Assembly (NCBI RefSeq): GCF_013155335.1
Contig: NZ_JABJQZ010000004.1
Span: 496,001-560,000 of the forward strand
Source: Nocardioides sp. zg-1230
GTDB taxonomy: Bacteria; Actinomycetota; Actinomycetes; Propionibacteriales; Nocardioidaceae
Reading direction: 5' to 3'
Length of the DNA stretch: 64,000 nt
Under the pieces are notes generated by a model. It saw only the letters and a program-made list of their open reading frames with translations, searched no databases and was not told where the DNA came from. The translations under genes were made by a program, and so were the position numbers. Shown here one piece after another: positions 34,297 through 42,560 of this stretch (position 1 is the first letter of the stretch; the number at the start of each line of letters is the position of its first letter).

Positions 34297-34342
34297 CTCA
34301 CCCGCGTCAGGTGAGGTCGGGCCCGGGGAAGGGTCGTAGCGT
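34297..34342 (+). promoter_or_regulatory. Island operator/promoter for the peptide ligase
   Basis: CTCACCC (34297-34303), spacer GCGTC, AGGTGAG (34309-34315), TAGCGT at 34337-34342 (gap 21). The GTG at 34350 follows 8 nt later (leaderless). On the minus side only TGGAAT (34275-34270) is available, which lacks the A at position 2, so control of the amidotransferase by the same site is less sure. Confidence 0.65.
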
Positions 34343-34349
34343 CTGGCCG

Positions 34350-35981
34350 GTGGCAGCCCCCGAACCGCCGGCTTCGCCCGCACTGGCCAGGGGCCTGGCC
34401 GCGAACCGTCCCGGCTCGACGGTGCCCCACACCGTGGTGGTCCTCCCGTCCTACAGCGTCGAGCCCGCCCTGCTCGCGCACTTCGGGCCCCGCATCCCCG
34501 CCCTGGAGCACCGACAGCTGCTGACGATGCTGTCGCTCGCGCGGATCCCGGGAGCCGAGATGATCTTCGTGACGGCCGATCGACCCACCGAGCGGGTCAT
34601 GGCGTACTACCTCTCGTTCGTCGAGGATGCGCTCCGCGAGGGCGTACGCGCCCGGTTCCACGTCGTGGAGGTCCCTGACAGCACCCCGCGCTCGATCACC
34701 GCCAAGCTCCTCGACAGGCTGGACCTCCTCGCACGGATCCGGTCGATGACCAGGGGCCGGTTGGCCTACATCGAGCCGTGGAACGTGACCCACCTGGAGA
34801 TGCAGGTCGCGCAGCGGCTCGGCCTGCCGCTCAACGGCACCCCCGCGAGCCTGTGGCCGATGGGTTTCAAGAGCAGCGGACGCCGGATCATGCGGGACTC
34901 GGGCGTGCCGCTGCCTCCGGGGCGGGAGGACGTCCGCAGCGTCGACGACGTCCTCGCGGCCGTCGAGCACGTCCGGCTGGAGCATCCCGGCGCCGAGGGT
35001 GTGGTGGTGAAGCTGGACAACAGTGCGACGGGCCTGGGCAACCGCGTGATCAGGTTCACGGACGTCCCGACCCCGACGATGCTGCGCACCACGGTCGAGC
35101 TCCTGGGGCCCGAGTACCTGTCCGAGCTCGCCTCGGGCGGCGTGGTCGAGGAGCTCCTGACGGGCGAGGAGCTCACCAGCCCGAGCGTGCAGGGCGAGAT
35201 CACGCCGGGGCGTCGCGTGCAGGTCGTCTCTACGCACGAGCAGCTCCACTCCGGCACCCACCGACAGGTCTACGCGGGGTGCCGGTTCCCCGCGAGGGGG
35301 GACTACCGCAGCGAGCTCGCGGCGTACGGCGCGTCCGTCGGCCGGCTGCTGGCTGACCGGGGTGCCCTGGGCCGGTTCGCCGTCGACTTCGCGGCGACCC
35401 GCACGTCGTCGTCACGGTGGCGCCTCCAGGGCCTCGAGATCAACCTGCGCAAGAGCGGCACCTCCCACCCGCTGACCCTGCTGCACGACCTGACACCCGG
35501 CTACTACGACGACCTCGCCGGCACCTGGTCGCTCCCGGACGGGTCGCGACGCTGCTACCGCTCGACCGACCACCTCGTCGATTCGGCCTGGGCCGGGCGC
35601 TCGGACGGCGACGTCATCGACGCCGTCGACCGCGCCGGGCTGACGTTCGACCGAGGGTACGCGGTCGGTGCGGTCCTCCACATGCTGAACGGCCTGAAGG
35701 CCGGCGGGCTCGTGGGACTGACGACGATCGGCCGCTCACCCGGGGACGCCCAGCGGCTCTACGACGCCGCCGTGGCCGCGGTGGCGGGTCGAGGACCACC
35801 GGATCCGGGTGAGGCACACGGACGCAGGTTGTCTGGCAGCATGAGCAGCGGGAGGGACGAAGCATGGACCGGAGCACGCGCGCCGAGCTCTCCGGCGACG
35901 GCGTCGGTCGCGGTCACCGCCGCAGGGCCGCGGACACCCTGGCTCGCCGCGATCCCGGCGGACTGCTCTACGGCGCGGTGA
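34350..35981 (+). CDS. ATP-grasp peptide ligase, PGM1-related
   Basis: 543 aa from GTG 34350. Opens VVVLPSYSVEPALLAHFG; an ATP-grasp core runs from ~150 to 400 (LNGTPASLWPMGFKSSGRRIM, GVVVKLDNSATGLGNRV, WRLQGLEINLRKSGTSHP with Glu and Asn metal ligands) and a C-terminal PGM1_C-like part ends near residue 480. It resembles the pheganomycin ligase PGM1, which joins amino acid units to peptides. The last ~55 residues are low complexity and overlap the next gene by 118 bp, so the true end may be earlier. Substrates unknown. Confidence 0.78.
   Translation: MAAPEPPASPALARGLAANRPGSTVPHTVVVLPSYSVEPALLAHFGPRIPALEHRQLLTMLSLARIPGAEMIFVTADRPTERVMAYYLSFVEDALREGVRARFHVVEVPDSTPRSITAKLLDRLDLLARIRSMTRGRLAYIEPWNVTHLEMQVAQRLGLPLNGTPASLWPMGFKSSGRRIMRDSGVPLPPGREDVRSVDDVLAAVEHVRLEHPGAEGVVVKLDNSATGLGNRVIRFTDVPTPTMLRTTVELLGPEYLSELASGGVVEELLTGEELTSPSVQGEITPGRRVQVVSTHEQLHSGTHRQVYAGCRFPARGDYRSELAAYGASVGRLLADRGALGRFAVDFAATRTSSSRWRLQGLEINLRKSGTSHPLTLLHDLTPGYYDDLAGTWSLPDGSRRCYRSTDHLVDSAWAGRSDGDVIDAVDRAGLTFDRGYAVGAVLHMLNGLKAGGLVGLTTIGRSPGDAQRLYDAAVAAVAGRGPPDPGEAHGRRLSGSMSSGRDEAWTGARAPSSPATASVAVTAAGPRTPWLAAIPADCSTAR
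35795..35842 (+). promoter_or_regulatory. Island operator/promoter, weak left arm, inside the ligase 3' end
   Basis: ACCACCG (35795-35801), spacer GATCC, GGGTGAG (35807-35813) followed by GC, CAGCAT at 35837-35842 (gap 23). It lies inside the ligase coding region yet points to the next gene. Confidence 0.45.
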
Positions 35982-36406
35982 TCACGGCCGGTTCGCTGGC
36001 CGCGGTGAGCGCGAACCTCTCGCATGCCCACCGCGTCGCGCTCAGCGTCGCCGCCGTCGTCATCGTCTACTGGCTTGCCCACGTCTACACGGAGAGCCAG
36101 GAGATGCTCTTCGAGGGTGACCACCGCCCGTTGTACCGCCGCACCCCCCACGCCGCGGCCAAGGAGGTCTCCATCCTCGTCGGTGCCGCGCCCGCCATCG
36201 CCGTCTACCTCGTGCTCTACCTGACAGGGCTGTCCTCGAGTGTCGCGGCACTCTGGGCGCTGTGGTTCTCGGTGGCGTTCCTCTCGGTGATCGGCTACCT
36301 CGGAGCCCACCGGGCAGGCATCGGGGGCTGGCGACTCGTCCTCGAGTCCGCCGGGGCAGCCTCTCTTGGCGTCCTCGCGGTGCTGGGCAAGCTGTTCATC
36401 CACTGA
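35864..36406 (+). CDS. Membrane protein of unknown function
   Basis: 180 aa. Basic N-terminus, helices at ~28-46, 50-70, 100-122, 126-145 and 150-175. HVYTESQEMLFEGDHRPLYRR and a late RLVLESAGAASLGVLAVLGKLFIH are distinctive; I do not assign a family. ATG 35864 with GGGAGGGA upstream. Confidence 0.7.
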   Translation: MDRSTRAELSGDGVGRGHRRRAADTLARRDPGGLLYGAVITAGSLAAVSANLSHAHRVALSVAAVVIVYWLAHVYTESQEMLFEGDHRPLYRRTPHAAAKEVSILVGAAPAIAVYLVLYLTGLSSSVAALWALWFSVAFLSVIGYLGAHRAGIGGWRLVLESAGAASLGVLAVLGKLFIH

Positions 36407-36422
36407 CCCCGTTCCGACGGGG
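36407..36422. terminator. Short hairpin between convergent genes
   Basis: CCCCGT-TCCG-ACGGGG, 6-bp stem, directly after the stop at 36406 and before the convergent stop at 36434. Weak and without T-run. Confidence 0.4.
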
Positions 36423-36433
36423 GCCCGCGCGCG

Positions 36434-37552
36434 CTACTCGACCACCTGCAGCCCGCGGTCGGTGTTGTTGAGCCGCCGTCCGGCGGTGTCGGTGACCGTG
36501 ACGATGTCCTCGATGCGGACCCCGAACCGGCCGGCGAGGTATACCCCGGGCTCCACGGAGAAGCACATGCCGGGGACGAGGGGTTGCTCCTCGCCCTCGA
36601 TCATGTAGGGCGGCTCGTGCGTCGTGGTGCCGATCCCGTGCCCGGTGCGGTGGATGAACTGCTCGCCGTAGCCGGCGTCCGTGATCACGGCGCGAGCAGC
36701 CCGGTCGACCTCCTGGCAGGCCACGCCGGGCCGCACCGCGTCGACGCCTGCTTGCTGGGCGAGCCGCACGATCTCGTGCACCTCGCGGATCACCTCGGAC
36801 GGCTCGCCGACGCAGACGGTGCGGCTCGTGTCCGAGCCGTAGCCGTGCATGAGCCCACCGAAGTCCAGGACGATCGCGTCGCCGACCTCGATGGTGCGGT
36901 CGCCTGCCTCGTGGTGGGGGTTGGCGCCGTTCGGTCCGGAGCCGACCACGGTGAAGTCGACCTGCTCGTGGCCGTGCTCGCGGAGCAGGCGCGCCAGGTC
37001 GGCGGCCACGTCGGTCTCCTTCCGCCCGGAGAACCGCACGTGCAGGATCTGCTCGTACGTCGCGTCGGCCGCGGCGCCCGCCGCCTCGAGACGGGCGAGC
37101 TCGTTGACGTCCTTCACGGCGCGAAGCATCGGCAGCCGCGTCGTCATCGCGTCGTACGTCGTGCGCGGAAGCGCCGCCTGCAGGCCCAGCAGGTGCATCG
37201 CCCACGTGCTGTCGGAGATCGCGTAGCGTCCGTCCGGACGCAGCAGCGCGCTCGCCGCGGCGTACGGGTCGGCCCCGTCGAGCCAGTCGACGACGGTCGT
37301 CGCGGCGGTGCCGCCGGCCCGCTCGGCGTCCGGGCGCTCCAGCGTGGGCACCAGCATCGTCGGCTCGCGGTCGGCGGTCAGGACGAGCAACGTCAGTCGC
37401 TCGGTGATGGCGGTCGGCTGGTAGCCGGTCAGCCACACCAGGTCCGGGCCAGGGGCCACCAGGACGCCGTCGACGCCGGCGTCCCCGCTGGCGGCCACGA
37501 CCCGGGCCATTCGCTCGGCGTAGTCGTCTCGTGTGAAGGGCACCGGACTCAT
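36434..37552 (-). CDS. M24 metallopeptidase (Xaa-Pro dipeptidase/aminopeptidase type)
   Basis: 372 aa. N-terminal creatinase-like domain (residues ~1-140), then the pita-bread fold with metal ligands in VLDFGGLMHGYGSDTSRT (two Asp), IHRTGHGIGTTTHEPP (His) and CFSVEPGVYLAGRFGVRIED (two Glu). All five ligands are visible. It should remove N-terminal residues before proline. Starts at ATG 37552, overlapping the MFS stop by 4 bp. Confidence 0.88.
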   Translation of the reverse strand: MSPVPFTRDDYAERMARVVAASGDAGVDGVLVAPGPDLVWLTGYQPTAITERLTLLVLTADREPTMLVPTLERPDAERAGGTAATTVVDWLDGADPYAAASALLRPDGRYAISDSTWAMHLLGLQAALPRTTYDAMTTRLPMLRAVKDVNELARLEAAGAAADATYEQILHVRFSGRKETDVAADLARLLREHGHEQVDFTVVGSGPNGANPHHEAGDRTIEVGDAIVLDFGGLMHGYGSDTSRTVCVGEPSEVIREVHEIVRLAQQAGVDAVRPGVACQEVDRAARAVITDAGYGEQFIHRTGHGIGTTTHEPPYMIEGEEQPLVPGMCFSVEPGVYLAGRFGVRIEDIVTVTDTAGRRLNNTDRGLQVVE

Positions 37553-39042
37553 GACGCACTCCCTGAAGCGGTCGTCGGGATCGTGTGGAGGTGCGCTGCG
37601 GCCGCGGCGGCGGCGTCCCGAGCGGTGCCCTCGGCCGCCTTGTGCCGGCGGATCGCGACGACGGCGAGCAGGATGCCGAGCGCACTGATCACCGCCATCA
37701 GCCAGGACGCTGCAGCCAGGCCGGATGCGAGGGCGTCGCCCGGGCTGGCGCCGTCGTCGAGCTGGTTGCTCTCGACGCTGGCATAGATCGTGGCGCACAG
37801 AGCGGTCGCAACGGCTGCGCCGACGTAGCGAGCCATGTTCGACACGCCGGACGCCCCGCCGACCTGCTCCTGCGGCACCGACGCGGTCGCCGCGGACGAC
37901 GCCGGCCCGTTGGAGAGGCCCATGCCGACGGCGATCGCGAGGATCGGCAGCAGGAAGCTGACGTACGCCCACGACGAGTCGGTGAACCCGATCCATGCGA
38001 AGCCGCCCGCCATCAGGATGAACCCGACGCCGATGACCTGGCGGCCGCCGAGCTTCTTGGCCAGCCCGGGAACCAGCGGCGCGACGACCACGAGCCCGAC
38101 GGTGGCCGGCAGGGTGGCGATGCCTGCCTCGAGCGGCGTGAAGCCGAGCGCGGCGGGGTTCTGGAAGTAGAGGCTGAGCAGGTACATCAGCCCGTTGATC
38201 GTGCCGGCGCCGATGAGGATGGCGAGCGTCGAGCCGACCAGGATGCGGTTGCGCAACAGAGCGAGGTCGAGCAGCGGCACCGCGACCCGCTTCTCGGTCA
38301 CGATGAAGAGGAAGCCGGCCACGGCCGAGGCGGCGAAGCAGCCCAGCGTCGCCGCGGAGAACCAGCCCCAGTCGCCGCTCTTGGTGAAGCCGTAGATCAG
38401 CGGCGCGAGCGTGAGGGCGATCAGCACCGTGCCCAGGTAGTCGATCGAGCGTGGCCGTGCCTCGTCCCGCGACTCCTGGACGGTCGCGAAGGTCAGCACC
38501 ATGCAGAGGGCGCCGACCCCGGCGTCGATCCAGAACAGCCCCTGCCAGCCGGTGACGTCCACGAGGACGCCTCCGAGGAGGGGGCCGGCAGCCGCCCCGA
38601 CCGCGGCGGCCGCTCCCCACAGCGACACGAACTTCAGCCGTTGGTCGCCCGACGTCGCAACCGTCAGGAGGCTCAAGCCGCAGGCCAGGATCGTGGAGCC
38701 GGCCGCACCCTGGACCACCCGTCCGGCGATCACCATGCCGCCCGACTCGGCGAGCGCGATCATCACGCACGAGACCACGAAGAGCGCCAGGCCGAGCTGG
38801 AAGACCCGCTTCCGGCCGAACACGTCACCGAGCGAGCCGGACGTGATGATCACTGCGGCGCCCACGAGCGAGTAGCCGGTCACCGCCCACTGGAGCGTGT
38901 CGACGCCCATGCCGGTGTCCTCGCTGATCGCGGGCAGCAGGATGCTCACGGCCGAGGTGTTCGCGTTGACCACCAGGGTGGAGATGCAGGTGGCGGCGAG
39001 GACCCCGCCCGCGGTGGTCCTGACTGTGGCTGCCTCACTCAT
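37549..39042 (-). CDS. MFS transporter, DHA2 type
   Basis: 497 aa, ~14 helices. NANTSAVSILLPAI near the start, loop motif GSLGDVFGRKRVF, and GLSNGPASSAATASVPQEQVGGASGVSNM near the end are typical of DHA2 multidrug pumps. AGGAGGATC precedes ATG 39042. Middle gene of the K+ channel/MFS/M24 unit; possibly exports the peptide-like product processed by its neighbours (speculative). Confidence 0.87.
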   Translation of the reverse strand: MSEAATVRTTAGGVLAATCISTLVVNANTSAVSILLPAISEDTGMGVDTLQWAVTGYSLVGAAVIITSGSLGDVFGRKRVFQLGLALFVVSCVMIALAESGGMVIAGRVVQGAAGSTILACGLSLLTVATSGDQRLKFVSLWGAAAAVGAAAGPLLGGVLVDVTGWQGLFWIDAGVGALCMVLTFATVQESRDEARPRSIDYLGTVLIALTLAPLIYGFTKSGDWGWFSAATLGCFAASAVAGFLFIVTEKRVAVPLLDLALLRNRILVGSTLAILIGAGTINGLMYLLSLYFQNPAALGFTPLEAGIATLPATVGLVVVAPLVPGLAKKLGGRQVIGVGFILMAGGFAWIGFTDSSWAYVSFLLPILAIAVGMGLSNGPASSAATASVPQEQVGGASGVSNMARYVGAAVATALCATIYASVESNQLDDGASPGDALASGLAAASWLMAVISALGILLAVVAIRRHKAAEGTARDAAAAAAAHLHTIPTTASGSAS

Positions 39043-39056
39043 GCTGATCCTCCTGG

Positions 39057-39683
39057 TCAGATCACGGGCTGGTCCCGGTCCCCGACGTCGGGATGGCCCC
39101 CACGGCGGGCGATCCCGCGTCGCGCTGCTGAGGTGAGCAGCCTGATGCCGAGCCCGAGCACCGCCAGGTTGAGGATCATCTGCGTCGTCACCAGCAGCAT
39201 CATGCTCGGGCTCGAGGCGACGATGTCCCCGAAACCCACGGTGGCGAAGACGGTGACCGTGAAGTACAGGGCCGTGACGTGGTCGAGCGGTTGCGAGAAA
39301 CCAGCTGGATCGTGGATCGAGTTCGCCAGGTAGAGCCGGGCGAAGATCAGGAGGTAGAGGGGGACCAGCACCGCGAGGGACTCCACCGCCCGCAGGATCG
39401 GGTACCGCGACCGGACGATGGCCGGCACCTGGGCACCGACGACCGCGGCGAACACGCCCAGCATCAGCACCAGCCACAGCACCCCGGTGCCGTCGTCCGG
39501 GCGCCTCGCCGGCAGCAGGAAGTACGCCCCGCTCAACACCGACACCCCCAGCACCACTCGGCACATGACGAGGAGGCCTTGCGTCCGCGCGGCACGCCGC
39601 GCGTCCGGGGGCAACGCCGGGGTCATGCCGCGCACCTTCCGAGCGGGGACATGGCGCACCTCCTCGTCCGGGTCACGCCGCAC
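39057..39683 (-). CDS. Two-pore-helix potassium channel-like protein
   Basis: 208 aa. Four hydrophobic segments (~38-60, 68-88, 92-115 and the terminal ~165-190) and a pore loop with selectivity filter TVFATVGFGDIV. Ion_trans_2 type without a visible RCK domain. GTG 39683 begins 6 nt after the -10, so it should be leaderless; MTPALPP (residue 20) is an alternative start. K+ or other cation conductance expected. Confidence 0.8.
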   Translation of the reverse strand: MRRDPDEEVRHVPARKVRGMTPALPPDARRAARTQGLLVMCRVVLGVSVLSGAYFLLPARRPDDGTGVLWLVLMLGVFAAVVGAQVPAIVRSRYPILRAVESLAVLVPLYLLIFARLYLANSIHDPAGFSQPLDHVTALYFTVTVFATVGFGDIVASSPSMMLLVTTQMILNLAVLGLGIRLLTSAARRGIARRGGHPDVGDRDQPVI

Positions 39684-39688
39684 CGTCG

Positions 39689-39734
39689 AGGATCGGGCAC
39701 CCGCGGTGGAGCCACCTCCCCCGACGTGGGTGAG
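39689..39734 (-). promoter_or_regulatory. Island operator/promoter for K+ channel-MFS-M24 unit
   Basis: Minus strand: CTCACCC (39734-39728), spacer ACGTC, GGGGGAG (39722-39716), GATCCT at 39694-39689 (gap 21), GTG start at 39683. Confidence 0.65.
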
Positions 39735-39743
39735 CGTGGTCCT

Positions 39744-41843
39744 TCAGGCGGCGTCGGGAGCCCACCGGACGACGAGCAGCGCGACGTCGTCCTCCTGCTC
39801 CTCGCTCGCCATCGCACCCAGCAGCCGGTCACACAGCTGGTCGAGGTCGGACGTCGAGGGAGCCACCTCGGCGAGCAGGTGCTCGAGTGCCTCGATGCCG
39901 TCGTCGATGTCGCGGTCGCGACGCTCGACGAGCCCGTCGGTGTAGAGCACGAGGGTCGCGCCGGCCTCCAGCGTGACGGCGCCCTCATGGCGGTCGGCGG
40001 CGGGGTCGAAGCCGAGGAGCAGGTCGTTGGCGTTCGCGTCGGCCAGCCTGGTCACGGTGCCGCGCGGGTCGACCAGCAGCGCCGGCGGGTGTCCTGCGTG
40101 GGACCAGCGCAGCAGGACCTCCGCGGAGCCGTCACCGGGGGAGCGCACCTGCTCGATCCGCGCCACCACCGCGGTGGCGGTGGTCTCGAGCTGCAGGGAC
40201 TGCATGACCGTGTCGAGCCCGGACAGGATCGCGGCCGGCGCGTCACCGCTGTGGACGGCGATGCCGCGCAGCAGTCCGCGGACCTGACCCATGGCGGCGG
40301 CCGCCTCGACGTCGTGCCCGACCACGTCGCCGACGACGACCACGATGTCGGGTGTCGTGGACGCACCGTCGCCCTGCAGGAAGGCGTCGTACCAGTCGCC
40401 CCCGATACGCGCCGCCTCGCCGGCGGGCGTGTAGCGGGTGACGACCTGCAGGCCTTCGCGGTGCGGCGGCGGGGTGAGCATGCTGCGCTGCAAGGCCTCG
40501 GAGACGTCGCGCTGCGACTCGTAGAGACGGGCGTTGTCCAGCGCCAGCGCCGCGCGGGCGCCGATGTCCTCGAGCAGGGCGACGTCCTCCTCGGTGAAGG
40601 GCGTGCGATGGATGTCGCGGAAGGCGCTCACGATCCCGACGGTGCGGCCGCGGGCGCGCAGCGGGACGGCGGCGGCCGAGAAGGGGGCCAGCTGGCGCAG
40701 CAGGTCGCGGGCGGAGCCCGGCTCCAGCACCGCTGCGACCGCCTCCGTCGCCGACGAAGACATCAGCACCGACGTCGTCTCCCGGATCGCCCGGGCCAGG
40801 TAGGAGGAGTCGGTCATCGCCCGGAGTCGCTTGGTCGCGTAGTCGTGCAGGGCCTTCTCCATGGCGGGGTCGCGGTGCGACCACCCGACGTCACGCAGAC
40901 CGCGTCGCCAGTCGGTCGCGTGCGGGTCCTCAACCAGCGTCACCAGGCACCAGTCCGCGAGCTCGGGCACCAGCTGCGTGGCGAGGCGGCTGACGCCCTC
41001 GGTCGGGTCGAGCGTCGCGGTGAGCGCCTCCGAGACCGACGCCAGCAGCGCCAGGCGGTGGGCCGATCGGTCCAACGCCTCTTGGGCGTCACGGCGTGCG
41101 GTGATGTCGACGAAGTAGACCGCCAGGCCCTCGGGGGAAGGCCAGGCGCGCACCTCGTACCAGGCGTCGAGCGGTGGCGGGTAGTGGGCCTCGAAGGTCA
41201 CCGGCTCCCCCGACGCGACCGCACCCCGGTAGTGCTCCTCGAACGTGCTTCCCGCGGCAGCGGGGAACGCCTCCCAGATGCTGGCGCCGACCAGCCGCAC
41301 CCGGCTCGAGCCCAGCAGCCGCTCGGCCTCGGAGTTGACGTAGGTGAAGCGCCACTCGCGGTCGAGCTGGAAGAACGCGGACGACATCGACTCCAGGACG
41401 CGACCCACACGGGCCTCGCCCTCGCGCACCTCGGTGGTGTCGTACGCCGCCCCGACGAGGCGGACCGGCGGGCCGTCGGGTCGGTCGGCGAAGGCGTGCC
41501 CCCGGGCCTCGATCCACCGCACGGTCCCGTCGGGCCTGACCACGCGGTACTCCGCGTCGTAGTCACCGCACGTCGCGATGGCGCGCTGGAGCGCGTCCGA
41601 GACGCGCCCGATGTCGTCGGGGTGCACGCACTGGTTGAAGGCCTCGATGGTGCCGCCGAAGCTGTCCTCGTCGAGGCCGAACAGCTCGAGGAGCCGGCCG
41701 TCGAACCGGAGGTCGCCGGTCACCAGGTCCCAGACGAAGGCACCGACACCGGCGGCGTCGACGGCGAGCTGCCACGCGAGACGGTCGCTCTCGGCGTCGA
41801 GGGAGGACCGGGAGCGCGGCGCCATGGAGTCGTCGTCGGTCAC
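39744..41843 (-). CDS. PAS-PAS-GAF-SpoIIE (PP2C) phosphatase
   Basis: 699 aa. Two PAS folds (~25-140, ~150-260; YRVVRPDGTVRWIEARG is a PAC-like end), a GAF domain (~270-430) and a C-terminal PP2C/SpoIIE domain (~460-695) with metal motifs GGDWYDAF, VGDVVGHDVEAAAAM, LYTDGLVERRD and EEQEDDVALLVV. Such proteins dephosphorylate anti-anti-sigma factors in response to a sensed signal. No HATPase or STAS gene is in the window. GTG 41843 with AAGGA upstream. It marks the right end of the operator-linked region. Confidence 0.9.
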   Translation of the reverse strand: MTDDDSMAPRSRSSLDAESDRLAWQLAVDAAGVGAFVWDLVTGDLRFDGRLLELFGLDEDSFGGTIEAFNQCVHPDDIGRVSDALQRAIATCGDYDAEYRVVRPDGTVRWIEARGHAFADRPDGPPVRLVGAAYDTTEVREGEARVGRVLESMSSAFFQLDREWRFTYVNSEAERLLGSSRVRLVGASIWEAFPAAAGSTFEEHYRGAVASGEPVTFEAHYPPPLDAWYEVRAWPSPEGLAVYFVDITARRDAQEALDRSAHRLALLASVSEALTATLDPTEGVSRLATQLVPELADWCLVTLVEDPHATDWRRGLRDVGWSHRDPAMEKALHDYATKRLRAMTDSSYLARAIRETTSVLMSSSATEAVAAVLEPGSARDLLRQLAPFSAAAVPLRARGRTVGIVSAFRDIHRTPFTEEDVALLEDIGARAALALDNARLYESQRDVSEALQRSMLTPPPHREGLQVVTRYTPAGEAARIGGDWYDAFLQGDGASTTPDIVVVVGDVVGHDVEAAAAMGQVRGLLRGIAVHSGDAPAAILSGLDTVMQSLQLETTATAVVARIEQVRSPGDGSAEVLLRWSHAGHPPALLVDPRGTVTRLADANANDLLLGFDPAADRHEGAVTLEAGATLVLYTDGLVERRDRDIDDGIEALEHLLAEVAPSTSDLDQLCDRLLGAMASEEQEDDVALLVVRWAPDAA

Positions 41844-41893
41844 AGGTCCTTCTCATGCCAGCTCATGCCAGGTCGGTGGCCCGCGATCCTCGA

Positions 41894-41912
41894 GGCACCC
41901 GCACAGGGTGTC
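41894..41912 (-). promoter_or_regulatory. Island operator without a standard -10
   Basis: Minus strand: GACACCC (41912-41906), spacer TGTGC, GGGTGCC (41900-41894). The 7-5-7 layout is kept, but no NAnnnT hexamer lies 21-23 nt downstream. Upstream of the SpoIIE gene. Between 41844 and 41948 nothing else is seen. Confidence 0.45.
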
Positions 41913-41948
41913 ACACGGAGAAGCTCGACGTCGGCGAACGGCGAAACC

Positions 41949-42560
41949 TCAGCGCCTCCCGGCGACCCGCGCGGCGGGCGGGAGGTCGCCGACGTCGGCG
42001 GTCGCCGCGGACACCGGGTCGGCAGGCAGCTGCGCCACCTGCTCGCGGCACCACACGGACACCGCCCGGCTGCCGTCGAGCACGCCCGCGCGGAACGCCT
42101 CCCAGGGCTCCCAGCGGGCCTCGCCGACCTCGTCGGGGTCGGGTGCCACGGCCCCGTCGGCGGACCCGACGAACACCGGGCACATCTCGTTCTCGACGAC
42201 GCCCTCCTGCTCGGCGCGGTAGCGGAACCGTGGCAGCACGAGCCGAAGGTCGGTGACGGTGGTGCCGAGCTCCTGCCCCACCCGGCGGCGTACGGCGTCC
42301 TCGAGCGGCTCGCCCGGCGCCGGGTGGCCGCAGCAGCTGTTGGTCCACACGCCCGGGAACGTCCGCTTGTGCAGCGCGCGCCGGGTGACGAGGACGTTGC
42401 CCTCGCCGTCGAACAGGTAACAGGAGAAGGCCAGGTGGAGCGGGGTGTCGGCGTGGTGGACGCCGGCCTTGTCGGCGGTCCCGACGGCCCGGCCGTCCTC
42501 GTCGAGCAGCACCACCAGCTCGGGCGTGACGGCAGTGGCGTCGGTGTCGGTCGTGGTCAT
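41949..42560 (-). CDS. idi: Isopentenyl-diphosphate delta-isomerase, type 1
   Basis: 203 aa. Nudix-type IDI with HLAFSCYLFDGEGNVLVTRRALHKRTFPGVWTNSCCGHP (active-site Cys in NSCCGHP), then RRRVGQELG and FRYRAEQEGVVENEMCPVF (active-site Glu). It interconverts IPP and DMAPP, feeding the isoprenoid genes upstream in the run. ATG overlaps the flavoprotein stop by 4 bp. Last gene of the 15-gene run. Confidence 0.93.
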   Translation of the reverse strand: MTTTDTDATAVTPELVVLLDEDGRAVGTADKAGVHHADTPLHLAFSCYLFDGEGNVLVTRRALHKRTFPGVWTNSCCGHPAPGEPLEDAVRRRVGQELGTTVTDLRLVLPRFRYRAEQEGVVENEMCPVFVGSADGAVAPDPDEVGEARWEPWEAFRAGVLDGSRAVSVWCREQVAQLPADPVSAATADVGDLPPAARVAGRR

